A DNA stretch of 64,000 nt from CALDTK01 sp965215115 (GTDB lineage Bacteria > Bacteroidota > Bacteroidia > Chitinophagales > Saprospiraceae): assembly GCA_965215115.1 (NCBI GenBank), contig OZ244050.1:4526001-4590000 (forward strand), in the 5' to 3' direction. The notes under the pieces were generated by a model, which made no database searches, was not told the DNA's origin, and saw nothing but the letters and a program-made list of their open reading frames with translations. Made by a program: the position numbers and the translations under genes. Positions 1 through 8,383 of the stretch are shown here, piece by piece; the stretch's first letter is position 1, and every line of letters starts with the position of its first letter.

Positions 1-3
1 CAC

Positions 4-1464
4 GTGAACACCGATGTCCTCCACGCTCCCCTGCCGTCGGCACGCCAGGGCGAGACCTTCGCTCCCGTCACCGACGTGCCGCACGCGGGGCCGCGCTTCT
101 ACATCGAGAGCTACGGCTGCGCGATGAACTTTTCGGATTCCGAGATCGTGGCCAGTATCCTGGGGGAGGTCGGCTACGCGGCGACGCGCGACATCAAGGC
201 GGCGGACCTGATCCTCATCAACACCTGCTCCATCCGCGAGAAGGCCGAGGACACGGTCCGCAAGCGCCTGCGGGTCTTCGACAAACAAAAGCGCGCGCGA
301 CCGGGGACGCTCGTCGGGGTACTCGGGTGTATGGCCGAGCGCCTGAAGGCCAAATTCCTCGAGGAGGAGCGCCTCGTCGATATGGTCGTCGGCCCGGACG
401 CCTACCGCGACCTGCCGAAGCTCTTGGCCGAGGTCGAGGGCGGGGACCGGGGCATCAACGTGCACCTGAGCCGCGAGGAGACCTACGCCGACGTGGCGCC
501 GGTGCGGCTCGACAGCAACGGGGTGACGGCGCTCATCTCGATCATGCGGGGTTGCGACAACATGTGCTCGTTTTGCGTGGTGCCATTCACGCGGGGCCGG
601 GAGCGGTCGCGGGACCTGTACAGTGTTTTGGCGGAAGCTGAACAGTTATTCGCGCAGGGCTTCCGGGAGGTCACGCTGCTCGGCCAAAACGTAGATTCCT
701 ACAAATGGACCAATCCCGAGAACGGGCAAGTGGTCAATTTTGCGGACCTGCTGGAGGCCGTAGCGCTCGTCGATCCGCGCCTGCGCGTCCGCTTCTCGAC
801 CTCGCACCCGAAGGACATCACCGACGAGGTGCTGCGGACCATCGCGCGCCACCCGAACATCTGCAAGTACATCCACCTCCCGGCGCAGAGCGGCAATTCG
901 CGCGTGTTGCACCTCATGAACCGGACCTACGACCGCGAGTGGTACATGGAGCGCGTGGCGGCCATCCGGCGCATCATTCCTGAGTGCGCGATTAGTTCGG
1001 ACATCATCACGGGCTTCTGCTCGGAGACCGAGGAGGAGCACCGCGACACGCTTAGCCTGATTGAGTTCGCGCGCTACTCGATGAGCTACATGTTTTTCTA
1101 CAGCGAGCGGCCGGGGACGCTCGCGGCCCGGAAGTACGCCGACGACGTGCCGCTTGCCACCAAGAAGCGGCGCCTGCAGGAGGTCATCGACCTGCAGCAC
1201 GCCATCGCGCTGGAGGACAACGTGGCGGAGGTAGGCAGGGTCTACGAGGTGTTGATCGAGTGTACCGCCAGACGCTCCGACGAGCAGTGGCTCGGGAAGA
1301 CTTCCCAGAACAAGAAGGTGGTCTGGGCGCGGGTCGCCGACGAGCGGCCGGGCGACTACGTGCAGGTCCGGATCGTGTCGGCGACGAGCCAGACGTTGAC
1401 GGGCGAACTGGTTTTGGCGAAAGCCGATTCGCGCGCGGGCCACGCCGTCATTTTACTCGACTAG
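4..1464 (+). CDS. miaB: tRNA-2-methylthio-N6-dimethylallyladenosine synthase MiaB
   Basis: Radical-SAM methylthiotransferase that adds a methylthio group to i6A37 of tRNAs in the cytoplasm. The 486-residue product has the N-terminal UPF0004 domain with its cysteines (YGCAMN, C39; NTCSIRE, C75; LGCMAERLK), the radical-SAM triad in RGCDNMCSFC (C184, C188, C191), and a C-terminal TRAM-like stretch ending near ECTARRSDEQWLGKT. The length is usual for the family. A GTG at base 4 is the only early start visible; because the window begins just upstream, a start further left cannot be excluded. The last 12 bases overlap the end of the convergent ABC gene. A copy of the iterated hairpin word encodes VLAKA near the C terminus. 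Confidence 0.93.
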   Translation: MNTDVLHAPLPSARQGETFAPVTDVPHAGPRFYIESYGCAMNFSDSEIVASILGEVGYAATRDIKAADLILINTCSIREKAEDTVRKRLRVFDKQKRARPGTLVGVLGCMAERLKAKFLEEERLVDMVVGPDAYRDLPKLLAEVEGGDRGINVHLSREETYADVAPVRLDSNGVTALISIMRGCDNMCSFCVVPFTRGRERSRDLYSVLAEAEQLFAQGFREVTLLGQNVDSYKWTNPENGQVVNFADLLEAVALVDPRLRVRFSTSHPKDITDEVLRTIARHPNICKYIHLPAQSGNSRVLHLMNRTYDREWYMERVAAIRRIIPECAISSDIITGFCSETEEEHRDTLSLIEFARYSMSYMFFYSERPGTLAARKYADDVPLATKKRRLQEVIDLQHAIALEDNVAEVGRVYEVLIECTARRSDEQWLGKTSQNKKVVWARVADERPGDYVQVRIVSATSQTLTGELVLAKADSRAGHAVILLD

Positions 1465-2187
1465 CGCACTCAGGTTCCCGGTCGGCACTTGGCGCTCGTC
1501 GCTTTCGACGAGGCCGTCGCGCATCCGGACGACGCGGTGGGCGTACTCGGCGATGTCGGGCTCGTGCGTCACGAGGACCACGGTGTTGCCGCGGGCGTGG
1601 ATGTCGTTGAAGAGGGCCATGATCTCGATCGAGGTCTTGGTGTCGAGGTTGCCGGTCGGCTCGTCGGCGAGGATGATGGCCGGGTCGTTGACGAGGGCCC
1701 GGGCTACGGCCACGCGTTGGCGCTGGCCGCCGGAGAGCTCGTTGGGCTTATGGTGCATGCGGTCGGCCAGTCCGACGGCCTCGAGGACGGCGGCGGCGCG
1801 TTCGTTGCGGAGGCGGCGGCCCTGCCCGGCGTAGACCAGCGGCAGGGCGACGTTGTCGAGGGCGCTGAGGCGGGGCATGAGGTTGAAGGTCTGGAAGACG
1901 AACCCGATCTGTTTGTTGCGGACCTGCGCGAGTTCGGCGTCGGACATTTTGTCGACGCGCTGGCCGTTGAGGCTGTAGCTCCCCTCGGAGGGCGTGTCGA
2001 GGCAGCCCAGCAGATTCATCAGCGTCGACTTACCCGACCCGGACGGCCCCATGAGGGCGACGTATTCGTTGCGCTCGACGGAGATGCTCACGTTTTTGAG
2101 GGCGTGGATCGTCTCGGTGCCCATCGTGTAGGTCCGGCGGAGTCGGTCGGTGGCGATGATGGCGGAGGTGTGCGTGATGGTGGACAT
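1453..2187 (-). CDS. ABC transporter ATP-binding protein, MacB/LolD type
   Basis: ATPase subunit of a MacB/LolD-class ABC system, which couples ATP hydrolysis to lipoprotein release or export at the inner membrane. The 244-residue protein has Walker A GPSGSGKST, Q-loop FVFQTFNLMPRLS, signature LSGGQRQRVAVARAL, Walker B ILADEPTGNLD and the switch histidine in LVTHEPDIA; TGNLD is characteristic of this subfamily. No permease gene lies beside it: the neighbours are miaB (tail to tail, 12-base overlap) and a deoxynucleoside kinase. The transported substrate therefore cannot be read from the context. Confidence 0.9.
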   Translation of the reverse strand: MSTITHTSAIIATDRLRRTYTMGTETIHALKNVSISVERNEYVALMGPSGSGKSTLMNLLGCLDTPSEGSYSLNGQRVDKMSDAELAQVRNKQIGFVFQTFNLMPRLSALDNVALPLVYAGQGRRLRNERAAAVLEAVGLADRMHHKPNELSGGQRQRVAVARALVNDPAIILADEPTGNLDTKTSIEIMALFNDIHARGNTVVLVTHEPDIAEYAHRVVRMRDGLVESDERQVPTGNLSALVE

Positions 2188-2228
2188 GCGGGCGGCGTTG
2201 GGTCGAATGTAGGGTGGGGGTATGGGGC

Positions 2229-2243
2229 GGCTTTCGCCAAAAC
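2229..2243 (-). repeat. Intergenic copy of the iterated mini-hairpin word
   Basis: Perfect GGC-GAAA-GCC copy in minus orientation, 42 bases upstream of the ABC gene start. It is one of only four strict copies outside coding sequence, so here the word is not constrained by a protein. Confidence 0.9.
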
Positions 2244-2297
2244 GACGGAGGTGGCATTTCGTGGGACGAAATGCTCTGAGGGCGATTGCTTCGCAAT

Positions 2298-2396
2298 CTA
2301 GAGGGGCGGCCTGCGGCCTAGATGCGCGATGCTAGCGTCCTGTGCAGCGTCCCAGCGTGACCTTAGTACAACCCAATTTGCGCAGCGCCCCTCTAG
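2298..2396. repeat. Intergenic 11-bp inverted repeat
   Basis: CTAGAGGGGCG at 2298-2308 is matched by its exact reverse complement at 2386-2396, 77 bases apart. A small perfect hairpin (GATTGC-TTC-GCAATC, 2285-2299) touches the left arm. No coding signal is seen between the arms. It may be a small repeat element or a remnant; nothing shows mobility. Confidence 0.6.
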
Positions 2397-2409
2397 CGCA
2401 GCGCCTATA

Positions 2410-2416
2410 TACCTTC
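2410..2416 (+). promoter_or_regulatory. Putative -7 box (TACCTTC) just before a start codon
   Basis: TACCTTC ends five bases before the ATG at 2422 and resembles the Bacteroidota -7 element TAnnTTTG. The same TACCTTCCCCCCATG arrangement recurs at 3120, which supports a functional element and a leaderless or nearly leaderless mRNA. Confidence 0.5.
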
Positions 2417-2421
2417 CCCCC

Positions 2422-3063
2422 ATGACCCAGCCGCCCAACGTCCACCCGAAGTACATCGCCGTGAGTGGCAACATTGGCGCCGGGAAGACGACGCTGTGCG
2501 GGAAGCTCGGGAAGTACTTCGACTGGGACGTGCAGTACGAGTCGACCGAGGACAACCCGTACCTCAACGACTTCTACGAGGACATGAACCGGTGGTCGTT
2601 CAACCTCCAGGTGTACTTTTTGCACAAGCGCTACAAGGGCATCGTCGATATCCTGAGTGGCGACAAGACCGTCATCCAGGACCGGACCATCTTCGAGGAC
2701 GCCGAGATCTTCGCGCCCAACCTGCACCAGATGGGCCTGATGTCGGAGCGGGACTTCCGCAACTACTTCGAGCTCTTCGAGGCCATGCAGTCGCAGGTGC
2801 AGGCGCCGGACTTGCTCATCTACCTGCGCGCCGGCATCCCGACCCTGGTCAATCACATCGAGAAGCGCGGCCGTGAGTACGAGGGCTCGATCTCGATCGA
2901 CTACCTGAGAAAACTGAACGGACGTTACGACGAGTGGATCGCCGGGTACACCGCCGGACCGAAGCTGATCATCGACGCCAATGAGCTAGATTTCGTCAAC
3001 AAGCCTGCGGACCTAGGCCTGGTCGTTGAGCAAGTGCAGGGCCACCTCGGGGGTTTGTTTTGA
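2422..3063 (+). CDS. Deoxynucleoside kinase (dAK/dGK family)
   Basis: Phosphorylates salvaged deoxynucleosides to their 5'-monophosphates using ATP. The 213-residue product begins with the P-loop GNIGAGKTT (about residues 15-23) and has the DRT-like motif IQDRTIFED, the arginine-rich lid region (EKRGREYEGSIS) and the usual C-terminal segment with WIAGYTAGPKLIID. The length is normal for the family. The ATG at 2422 is chosen because a -7-like box sits directly before it; an upstream in-frame start would add an unconserved tail. Base specificity (dA, dG or broader) cannot be decided from motifs alone. Confidence 0.88.
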   Translation: MTQPPNVHPKYIAVSGNIGAGKTTLCGKLGKYFDWDVQYESTEDNPYLNDFYEDMNRWSFNLQVYFLHKRYKGIVDILSGDKTVIQDRTIFEDAEIFAPNLHQMGLMSERDFRNYFELFEAMQSQVQAPDLLIYLRAGIPTLVNHIEKRGREYEGSISIDYLRKLNGRYDEWIAGYTAGPKLIIDANELDFVNKPADLGLVVEQVQGHLGGLF

Positions 3064-3119
3064 CGCGCTACGCGCTAATTGTGATGCTACTGCTTCACAA
3101 CTAGGCCGCAGGCCGTCCC

Positions 3120-3126
3120 TACCTTC
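3120..3126 (+). promoter_or_regulatory. Putative -7 box (TACCTTC) before the YggS gene
   Basis: Same box and spacing as at 2410, five bases before the ATG at 3132. A weak inverted repeat (TTGTGA...TTCACAA, about 3080-3101) lies just upstream. Confidence 0.5.
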
Positions 3127-3131
3127 CCCCC

Positions 3132-3806
3132 ATGTCCTACGTCAACGCCGGTGCCTACCATGCCCTCCTCGCCGCTACCGAAGCCGCGGGCGCTACCCTC
3201 GTGGCGGTGTCGAAGACCAAACCCGCCGCGGCCATCATGGAGCTGTACGAGATGGGGCACCGTCACTTTGGAGAGAACTACGTGCAGGAGCTAGTGGACA
3301 AGCAAGCCGCGTTACCCGAGGACATCCACTGGCACTTCATCGGGCACCTGCAGCGCAACAAGGTCAAGCAGATCGCGCCCTTCGTTCACCTGATTCACGG
3401 GGTCGACTCGCTGAGGCTCCTGAAGGAGATCCACAAGCGCGGCATGGAGATCGGGCGCATCGTCGACGTGCTGTTGCAAGTCCACGTGGCGCGGGAGGAC
3501 ACGAAGCACGGATTCTCGCCGGAGGAGCTGCTCAAGGAGTTCGAGGGCACCGAGATCCACCGCCAGGCCTGGGCGCGGCTGTCGGGGATCATGGGGATGG
3601 CGACCTACACCGATGATTTAAGCGTGCTCACGCCCGAGTTCGAGCAGCTGAAGCAGACCTTCGACACGATTCAACAGACCTACTTCGACCGGCGGCCCGA
3701 GTGGCATACGCTGAGCATGGGGATGAGCGGGGATTACGAGTTGGCGCTTGCGAAGGGGAGTAATTTGGTGCGGGTAGGGAGTTTGGTGTTTGGTTCGCGA
3801 GGCTAG
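3132..3806 (+). CDS. yggS: YggS/PROSC family pyridoxal-phosphate-binding protein
   Basis: Cytoplasmic PLP-homeostasis protein with a single alanine-racemase-like barrel. The 224-residue product shows the PLP-lysine region VAVSKTKP near residue 29, HFGENYVQE, WHFIGHLQRNK, and the phosphate-binding end LSMGMSGDYELALAKGSNLVRVGSLVFG. It is full length for the family. It follows the deoxynucleoside kinase by 68 bases but has its own promoter-like box, so a shared operon is not required. Confidence 0.92.
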   Translation: MSYVNAGAYHALLAATEAAGATLVAVSKTKPAAAIMELYEMGHRHFGENYVQELVDKQAALPEDIHWHFIGHLQRNKVKQIAPFVHLIHGVDSLRLLKEIHKRGMEIGRIVDVLLQVHVAREDTKHGFSPEELLKEFEGTEIHRQAWARLSGIMGMATYTDDLSVLTPEFEQLKQTFDTIQQTYFDRRPEWHTLSMGMSGDYELALAKGSNLVRVGSLVFGSRG

Positions 3807-3842
3807 GTCCGAGGTGTGGCGATCGAGTCGGCCAATACAAGG

Positions 3843-4394
3843 CTACGGCAGCTCCCGCCCCACCACGATCCACTCCTGCGCGCCGTCGTTATGGCGTCCG
3901 ATTTCTTCCCACCCCAGCGCCGCGTGCGCCTTGCGCGAGCGCTGGTTCGCCTCCGCGATCTCGGTGACGGCGAGTCCGTAGTGCTCAGCCTCGGCGGCGT
4001 ACCAGGCCTCGTAGAGCCGGCGAAACAAGCCCGTGCCCCGGTGCGCCGCGGCCACGGCGACCTGGCCCATGCAGACGTAATCGGTTTTGCCGACAGGCGT
4101 ACCCCGCCACAGCATCGGCGCCACGACCTCGACGAACCCGGCGGCCGTCGGCATCGCGGACGCGAGGCGGGGGTCCATACTCAGCGCGTAGGCCACCACC
4201 GCACCCGCCCGGTCGACGGCGATCGTGTGCGGTACCGGGGAGCAAAACTCGCGCAGCACCGCCGCCGTGTGCCGCCAGCTGACGTAACCCTGCTCCCGGG
4301 CCACCTCCGCGGAGACGTTCGCGCGGTGGACCCGCGCCTGCAGGTCGAGTATCCCGGCGATATGCTCGGGGCGGCAGGGTAGGATGTCGATCAT
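3843..4394 (-). CDS. GNAT-family N-acetyltransferase
   Basis: Predicted acetyl-CoA-dependent acyltransferase of unknown substrate, 183 residues. The C-terminal half carries the GNAT core: beta-strand 4 YVCMGQVAVAAAHRGTGLFRRLY contains the acetyl-CoA pyrophosphate loop (AAHRGTG), followed by AVTEIAEANQRSRKAHAALGWEEIGRH, the usual 'N..S...ALGW' strand. The start is the ATG whose complement lies at 4392-4394; reading further upstream would run into the divergent UbiD gene. It converges with the YggS gene. Confidence 0.85.
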   Translation of the reverse strand: MIDILPCRPEHIAGILDLQARVHRANVSAEVAREQGYVSWRHTAAVLREFCSPVPHTIAVDRAGAVVAYALSMDPRLASAMPTAAGFVEVVAPMLWRGTPVGKTDYVCMGQVAVAAAHRGTGLFRRLYEAWYAAEAEHYGLAVTEIAEANQRSRKAHAALGWEEIGRHNDGAQEWIVVGRELP

Positions 4395-4454
4395 GGGGGA
4401 GCAGGTGCGCGCAAACAAACAACCTACCCGCCTACCGCTGGTTGGACCGTCAAG

Positions 4455-6308
4455 ATGTCCTACCGCAACCTCCGAGCCGCCGTCGACGACCTCGACCGCA
4501 CGGGTCAACTCCTCCGCATCCGCACTGAGCTCGACCCGAACCTGGAGATCGCCGAGGTCCACCGCCGCATCTTCGAGGCCCAGGGGCCGGCCTTGCTCTT
4601 CGAAAACATCAAGGGCAGTCCCTTCCGCGGGCTGAGTAACCTCTACGGCACCTTCGAGCGCACGCGCTACCTGTTTCGCGACACGCTCGACCGCGTGCAA
4701 CGGATCGTCGAACTCAAGATCGACCCGGCGCGGCTCGCCAAACATCCCCTGCGCTACGCCTCGGCCCCGCTGACGGCCTACACGTCCCTCCCGAAGCGGC
4801 GCTGGCGCAAGGCCCCCATCCTGGCCGGCCGTACCACCGTGGGTCAACTCCCGCAGATCGTCTCGTGGCCCATGGACGGCGGCGCCTTCGTGACCATGCC
4901 ACAGGTCATCAGCCTGCCGCCGGGCTCGCGCAAGGCCATGGACACCAACGTCGGTATGTACCGCGTGCAGCTCAGCGGGAACGACTACGTCCCCGACGCG
5001 GAGATCGGGCTGCACTACCAGCTCCACCGCGGCATCGGGGTACACCACCGCCAGTACCTCGACTCCCCGGAGCCCTTCCGCGTGAGCGTGGCCGTCGGCG
5101 GTCCGCCGAGCTACGCCGTGGCGGCCATCATGCCCCTGCCCGAGGGCCTGTCGGAATTCACCTTCGCCGGGATGCTCACCGGCCACACCGCGGAGTACGT
5201 CTGGGACGGGGGCTACTACCTGCCCGCCGAGGCGGACTTCGTCATCGCGGGTCGCGTCCGCAAGGACGGCCTCAAGCCGGAGGGGCCGTTCGGGGATCAC
5301 CTCGGGTACTACTCCCTCAAGCACGACTTCCCGGTCATGGACGTGGACGCGGTCTACCACCGGCCGGACGCCATCTGGCACTTCAGCGTCGTGGGGCGGC
5401 CGCCGATGGAAGACTCGAGCTTCGGGTACCTCATCAGCGAGATCGTGCGCGACCTGACGCCGACGGAGTTCCCCGGGGTGCGGCAGGTCAACGCCGTCGA
5501 CGCGGCCGGGGTCCACCCGCTCCTGCTGGCCGTGGGCTCGGAGCGCTACATGCCCTTTCGCCCGGACGAACGCGACCGTACGCGCCCCCCGGAAGAGTTG
5601 CTCACGCAGGCGAACCGGCTGCTCGGCTCGGGCCAGACCAGTCTCGCGAAGTTCTTACTGATCGCCGACGGCAGCAGTGATCCGACGGTGGACTGCCACG
5701 ACGTGCCCGGCTTCTTACAGTACGTCCTACGACGCGTGGACTGGACCCGGGACCTGCACTTCTACACCAACTGGACCATCGACACGCTAGACTACAGCGG
5801 CGAAGGTTGGAATGCCGGCAGCAAAGTCGTCTGGGCGGCGCGGGGCGCGGCACGCAGGGCACTAGCTCGCGAAGTGACCTCGGAGATGTTGGGTGGCCTT
5901 GCGGCAAAACGCATCACCGTTCCGCTCCCCGGCGTACTCGCCCTGGAGATCGGCACCTTCGCGGAGGATCGTGCGGACGTGAAGGCACTGCTCGATCAGC
6001 TTTCGCCAAAACTCATCGAACGTTTTCCGCTCGTCGTCCTCGTCGATGACGCCGACTTTGTGGCCGCTACGTTTAACAACTTCGTGTGGGTCGCCTTCAC
6101 GCGCTGCAACCCGAGTCACGACCTCCACGGAGTGGCGGCCACGACGATCCACAAGCACTGGGGCTGCGCCGGGCCACTCGTCATGGACGCGCGGACCAAA
6201 CCGCACCACGCGCCGGGACTCGTGCCCGACGCGGCCGTATCGAAGCGGGTGGACCGGTTGTTTGGTAAGGGCGGGGAGCTATATGGGGTACTTGATAAGG
6301 TTTTTTAG
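4455..6308 (+). CDS. UbiD-family decarboxylase, probably for menaquinone biosynthesis
   Basis: UbiD-type (de)carboxylase that uses prenylated FMN. The 617-residue product has the family landmarks: an N-terminal split-barrel segment, NVGMYRVQLSGND, the metal/prFMN region around GPFGDHLGYYS (with GPFGDH), and the C-terminal HKHWGCAGPLVMDARTK. Long Bacteroidota members of about 600 residues are usually annotated as menaquinone-pathway decarboxylases; that role is inference, since no men/mqn gene is adjacent. Two hairpin-word copies lie in the 3' third (5896 and 5998). The start is supported by an ATG 60 bases from the divergent GNAT start. Confidence 0.87.
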   Translation: MSYRNLRAAVDDLDRTGQLLRIRTELDPNLEIAEVHRRIFEAQGPALLFENIKGSPFRGLSNLYGTFERTRYLFRDTLDRVQRIVELKIDPARLAKHPLRYASAPLTAYTSLPKRRWRKAPILAGRTTVGQLPQIVSWPMDGGAFVTMPQVISLPPGSRKAMDTNVGMYRVQLSGNDYVPDAEIGLHYQLHRGIGVHHRQYLDSPEPFRVSVAVGGPPSYAVAAIMPLPEGLSEFTFAGMLTGHTAEYVWDGGYYLPAEADFVIAGRVRKDGLKPEGPFGDHLGYYSLKHDFPVMDVDAVYHRPDAIWHFSVVGRPPMEDSSFGYLISEIVRDLTPTEFPGVRQVNAVDAAGVHPLLLAVGSERYMPFRPDERDRTRPPEELLTQANRLLGSGQTSLAKFLLIADGSSDPTVDCHDVPGFLQYVLRRVDWTRDLHFYTNWTIDTLDYSGEGWNAGSKVVWAARGAARRALAREVTSEMLGGLAAKRITVPLPGVLALEIGTFAEDRADVKALLDQLSPKLIERFPLVVLVDDADFVAATFNNFVWVAFTRCNPSHDLHGVAATTIHKHWGCAGPLVMDARTKPHHAPGLVPDAAVSKRVDRLFGKGGELYGVLDKVF

Positions 6309-6758
6309 CGGGGCATAGCGTTTGTGGCGGGCCGGTTGGTCATGGTTTGGCTTTGCTAGGCTTGGGGCCATGCCTGCGGAAGGTGAGGGGTAGGTGCTCT
6401 TGGGCGTTGCGTGGGGCTTGTGTGCGCAGGCGCGCTCACGTTTAGCAGAGGTGGCATGTGCATTGAGCTTGCGGAAAGTTCGGCTTCGCCGAGGGGGGCG
6501 GCATAAATGCCACCGAACCACTGCGGGGCACGTGTCGGGGAGCTTCGGTTATGGTCGGCTTCGCCGAGGGGGGCGGCATTGCTAAGATCTAAGTTAGGGC
6601 GATCGTAGGGCGCAAGGCAGGCCCCGTGGTGGTTTGGTGGCATGAATGCCGCCAAACCACTGTGGGGCACGTCTGATAGGCTGGCTTGTACAGGAAAAGC
6701 CCGTACAGCATGATGCTGCACAGGCTTTCTCCAATGCTTTTAGTCTTGAGCGCGTAGG
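6309..6758. repeat. Non-coding stretch with duplicated and inverted repeats
   Basis: No convincing gene. A 25-base direct repeat occurs at 6480-6504 and 6555-6579; each copy contains the palindrome TCGGCTTCGCCGA. A longer unit (GGCAT, ATGCC, then AACCACTG and GGGGCACGT) occurs at 6500-6533 and again at 6639-6672. The second unit contains a 15-base hairpin, 6629-6643 against 6646-6660, with one mismatch and a two-base loop. The block may be a decayed non-autonomous repeat element. Confidence 0.65.
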
Positions 6759-7166
6759 CTACGAGGCCGAGAACAGTAGATCGCGGCAGACCTCCGTACT
6801 CACGAATTTCTCGACGTAGGCGTTGACCAGCGGGTTCTCCATCGCGCGGACGCGGTCGCGGGGGTCCGGGCTCGAGGTGACTACCGTGACTTGGGGTCGG
6901 CACGACTCGTGGTCGTTGAGCGCCATGTACTCCTCGAGGAAGGACCAGCCGTCGAGCTGGGGCATCTGCAGGTCGAGCCAGATGTGCGTCGGGCAGACCT
7001 CCTGGTTGAAGCGGGCGCGGAGGATGTACTCGATGGCGTCGCGGCCGTTCATCACCGACACCGTCATGGCCTCGGGGGCGGCCTTGCGGATCACTCGCTT
7101 GTGGAGGAAGTGAGTGGAGGGTTCGTCGTCCACGAGGAGCACGCGAATCGGGGTGGTGGAGGTCAT
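6759..7166 (-). CDS. Stand-alone two-component receiver protein
   Basis: A 135-residue CheY-like receiver domain with no output domain. Visible residues are the acidic pair in LLVDDEPS, the phospho-acceptor aspartate in IWLDLQMPQLDGW, the conserved threonine/serine in TVVTSSPDP and the lysine in YVEKF. Such proteins relay phosphate from a hybrid histidine kinase or bind a target directly. No kinase gene is adjacent; the nearest kinase-like gene is at 40922-42112 and lacks the usual histidine. Confidence 0.9.
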   Translation of the reverse strand: MTSTTPIRVLLVDDEPSTHFLHKRVIRKAAPEAMTVSVMNGRDAIEYILRARFNQEVCPTHIWLDLQMPQLDGWSFLEEYMALNDHESCRPQVTVVTSSPDPRDRVRAMENPLVNAYVEKFVSTEVCRDLLFSAS

Positions 7167-7566
7167 CTTACTAAATCCTTCAGTGTTCTACACAGATCCC
7201 AACGTCAACAGTGTTAAGTTTGATCGAGGCACCACCAAATTGCCGCTCGTCCCGAATTCCACACCCGTGGACAATGCGAAGCGCGTAGCAAGTCAAAAGG
7301 CCCGAAGTACCTGTGTTTGTTGGCTCGGAGGCGCCTACCGACATTGCGGCGCGCCAAACGAGAGTGCATCATTTCGGAATGGAGAAGCTCGTCAAGGGTG
7401 GCGATGACCGAAGTCATACCCGGCCTAACGGCCCCGCTCAGACGACTGCGGCCACATCCGTAAGTATATGCAACAGTTTATTTACGATTTGCATGAGCCG
7501 CTACCTCTTTTACATCGATTAGGACTTCCCATGCCGGCCGCGGCGCAGCGCCGCTAGCTTCGCGCC
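7167..7566. other. 400-bp intergenic stretch, no recognised gene
   Basis: Lower in GC than the flanking genes. It should hold the promoter of the receiver gene on the left. A minus-strand open frame at 7214-7417 (67 residues) is unlike anything I recognise and may be chance. No RNA gene or repeat is seen. Confidence 0.5.
7555..7562 (+). promoter_or_regulatory. Putative -7 box (TAGCTTCG)
   Basis: TAGCTTCG ends four bases before the ATG at 7567, matching the start-proximal boxes at 2410, 3120 and 8372. Confidence 0.45.
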
Positions 7567-8379
7567 ATGGATCTATCGCAGGTGCGACTCGTCGCCGTCG
7601 ACATGGACGGGACGCTACTCAACAGCCGACACGAGGTCTCCGCGGCGTTCTGGCCGCTCCACCGCCGCCTCGTCGACCTCGGCATCACGTTCGTGGCGGC
7701 CAGCGGGAGACAGTACGCCAGCATCCTCGACAAGTTGGGAACCATCGAGGCAGAGCTCACGGTACTCGCGGAGAACGGCGCTTACGCCCGGCACGGCGGC
7801 GAAGCGATCGTGAAGACGGTTTTGCCGAAAGGCGCCCTCCCCGACATCCTCGCGCGACTTTCCCCGCTCAGCGACGTACGGGCCGTCCTCTGCACGACGG
7901 ACCAGGCGTACATCCACAGCCAAGACCCCGACTTTATCGCCTTCGTGTCCGAGTTTTACTCGAGCTACGTCTGCCTCGACGACCTCGGCACCTTCGACGG
8001 TGATTTACTCAAAGTGGCGCTCTACCACCCCGCGAGCAGCGAGACGCACATCTACCCGCACTTCGCCGACCTCGCCCCGGGACTGGTCGTCAAGATTAGC
8101 AGCCCGTACTGGGTCGACATCTCGCACCCCGATGCAAATAAGGGCTTTGCACTGCGAAAGCTCCAGCAGGCATTGGGGATAGACAAGAGCCAGACGCTCG
8201 CCATTGGGGACTTCCTGAACGACCTCGAGATGCTGGCCTGCGCGGAGTTTAGTTACGCCATGGAGAACGCCCACCCGAGGGTGATCGAGTCGGCGAAGTA
8301 CCGGACGGCGGGCAATGATGCGCTCGGGGTAGAAAAGGTTTTGACGCAAGTCCTAGCCGCGTACGACGCCCTACCTTGA
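7567..8379 (+). CDS. Cof-type HAD-superfamily phosphatase
   Basis: Cytoplasmic phosphatase of the HAD Cof/YidA branch, probably acting on sugar phosphates or flavin/PLP phosphates. The 270-residue product has motif I VDMDGTLL near residue 10, motif II AASGRQY, the type-IIB cap in the middle, the conserved lysine in NKGFALRKL, and motif III AIGDFLNDLEML. Two hairpin-word copies fall in it, encoding VLPKGA and VLTQV. Its stop codon (8377-8379) is only four bases from the next start. Confidence 0.9.
   Translation: MDLSQVRLVAVDMDGTLLNSRHEVSAAFWPLHRRLVDLGITFVAASGRQYASILDKLGTIEAELTVLAENGAYARHGGEAIVKTVLPKGALPDILARLSPLSDVRAVLCTTDQAYIHSQDPDFIAFVSEFYSSYVCLDDLGTFDGDLLKVALYHPASSETHIYPHFADLAPGLVVKISSPYWVDISHPDANKGFALRKLQQALGIDKSQTLAIGDFLNDLEMLACAEFSYAMENAHPRVIESAKYRTAGNDALGVEKVLTQVLAAYDALP
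8372..8378 (+). promoter_or_regulatory. Putative -7 box (TACCTTG) inside the end of the preceding gene
   Basis: TACCTTG covers the last codons of the phosphatase gene and ends five bases before the ATG at 8384, so the next gene may have its own start site despite the tight spacing. Confidence 0.4.
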
Positions 8380-8383
8380 GCCC

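Noticed and set aside
646..1443. Long minus-strand open frame antisense to miaB (265 codons)
   Set aside because: Its content mirrors the GC-rich codon pattern of miaB and shows no domain; such antisense frames occur opposite nearly every gene here.
3843..5516. 557-codon minus-strand frame covering the GNAT and the UbiD gene
   Set aside because: Only the last 183 codons (from 4394) are protein-like; the remainder is antisense to the clearly coding UbiD gene.
7214..7417. 67-codon minus-strand frame in the gap after the receiver gene
   Set aside because: No domain, no start signal and no partner; retained only as a note in the intergenic entry.
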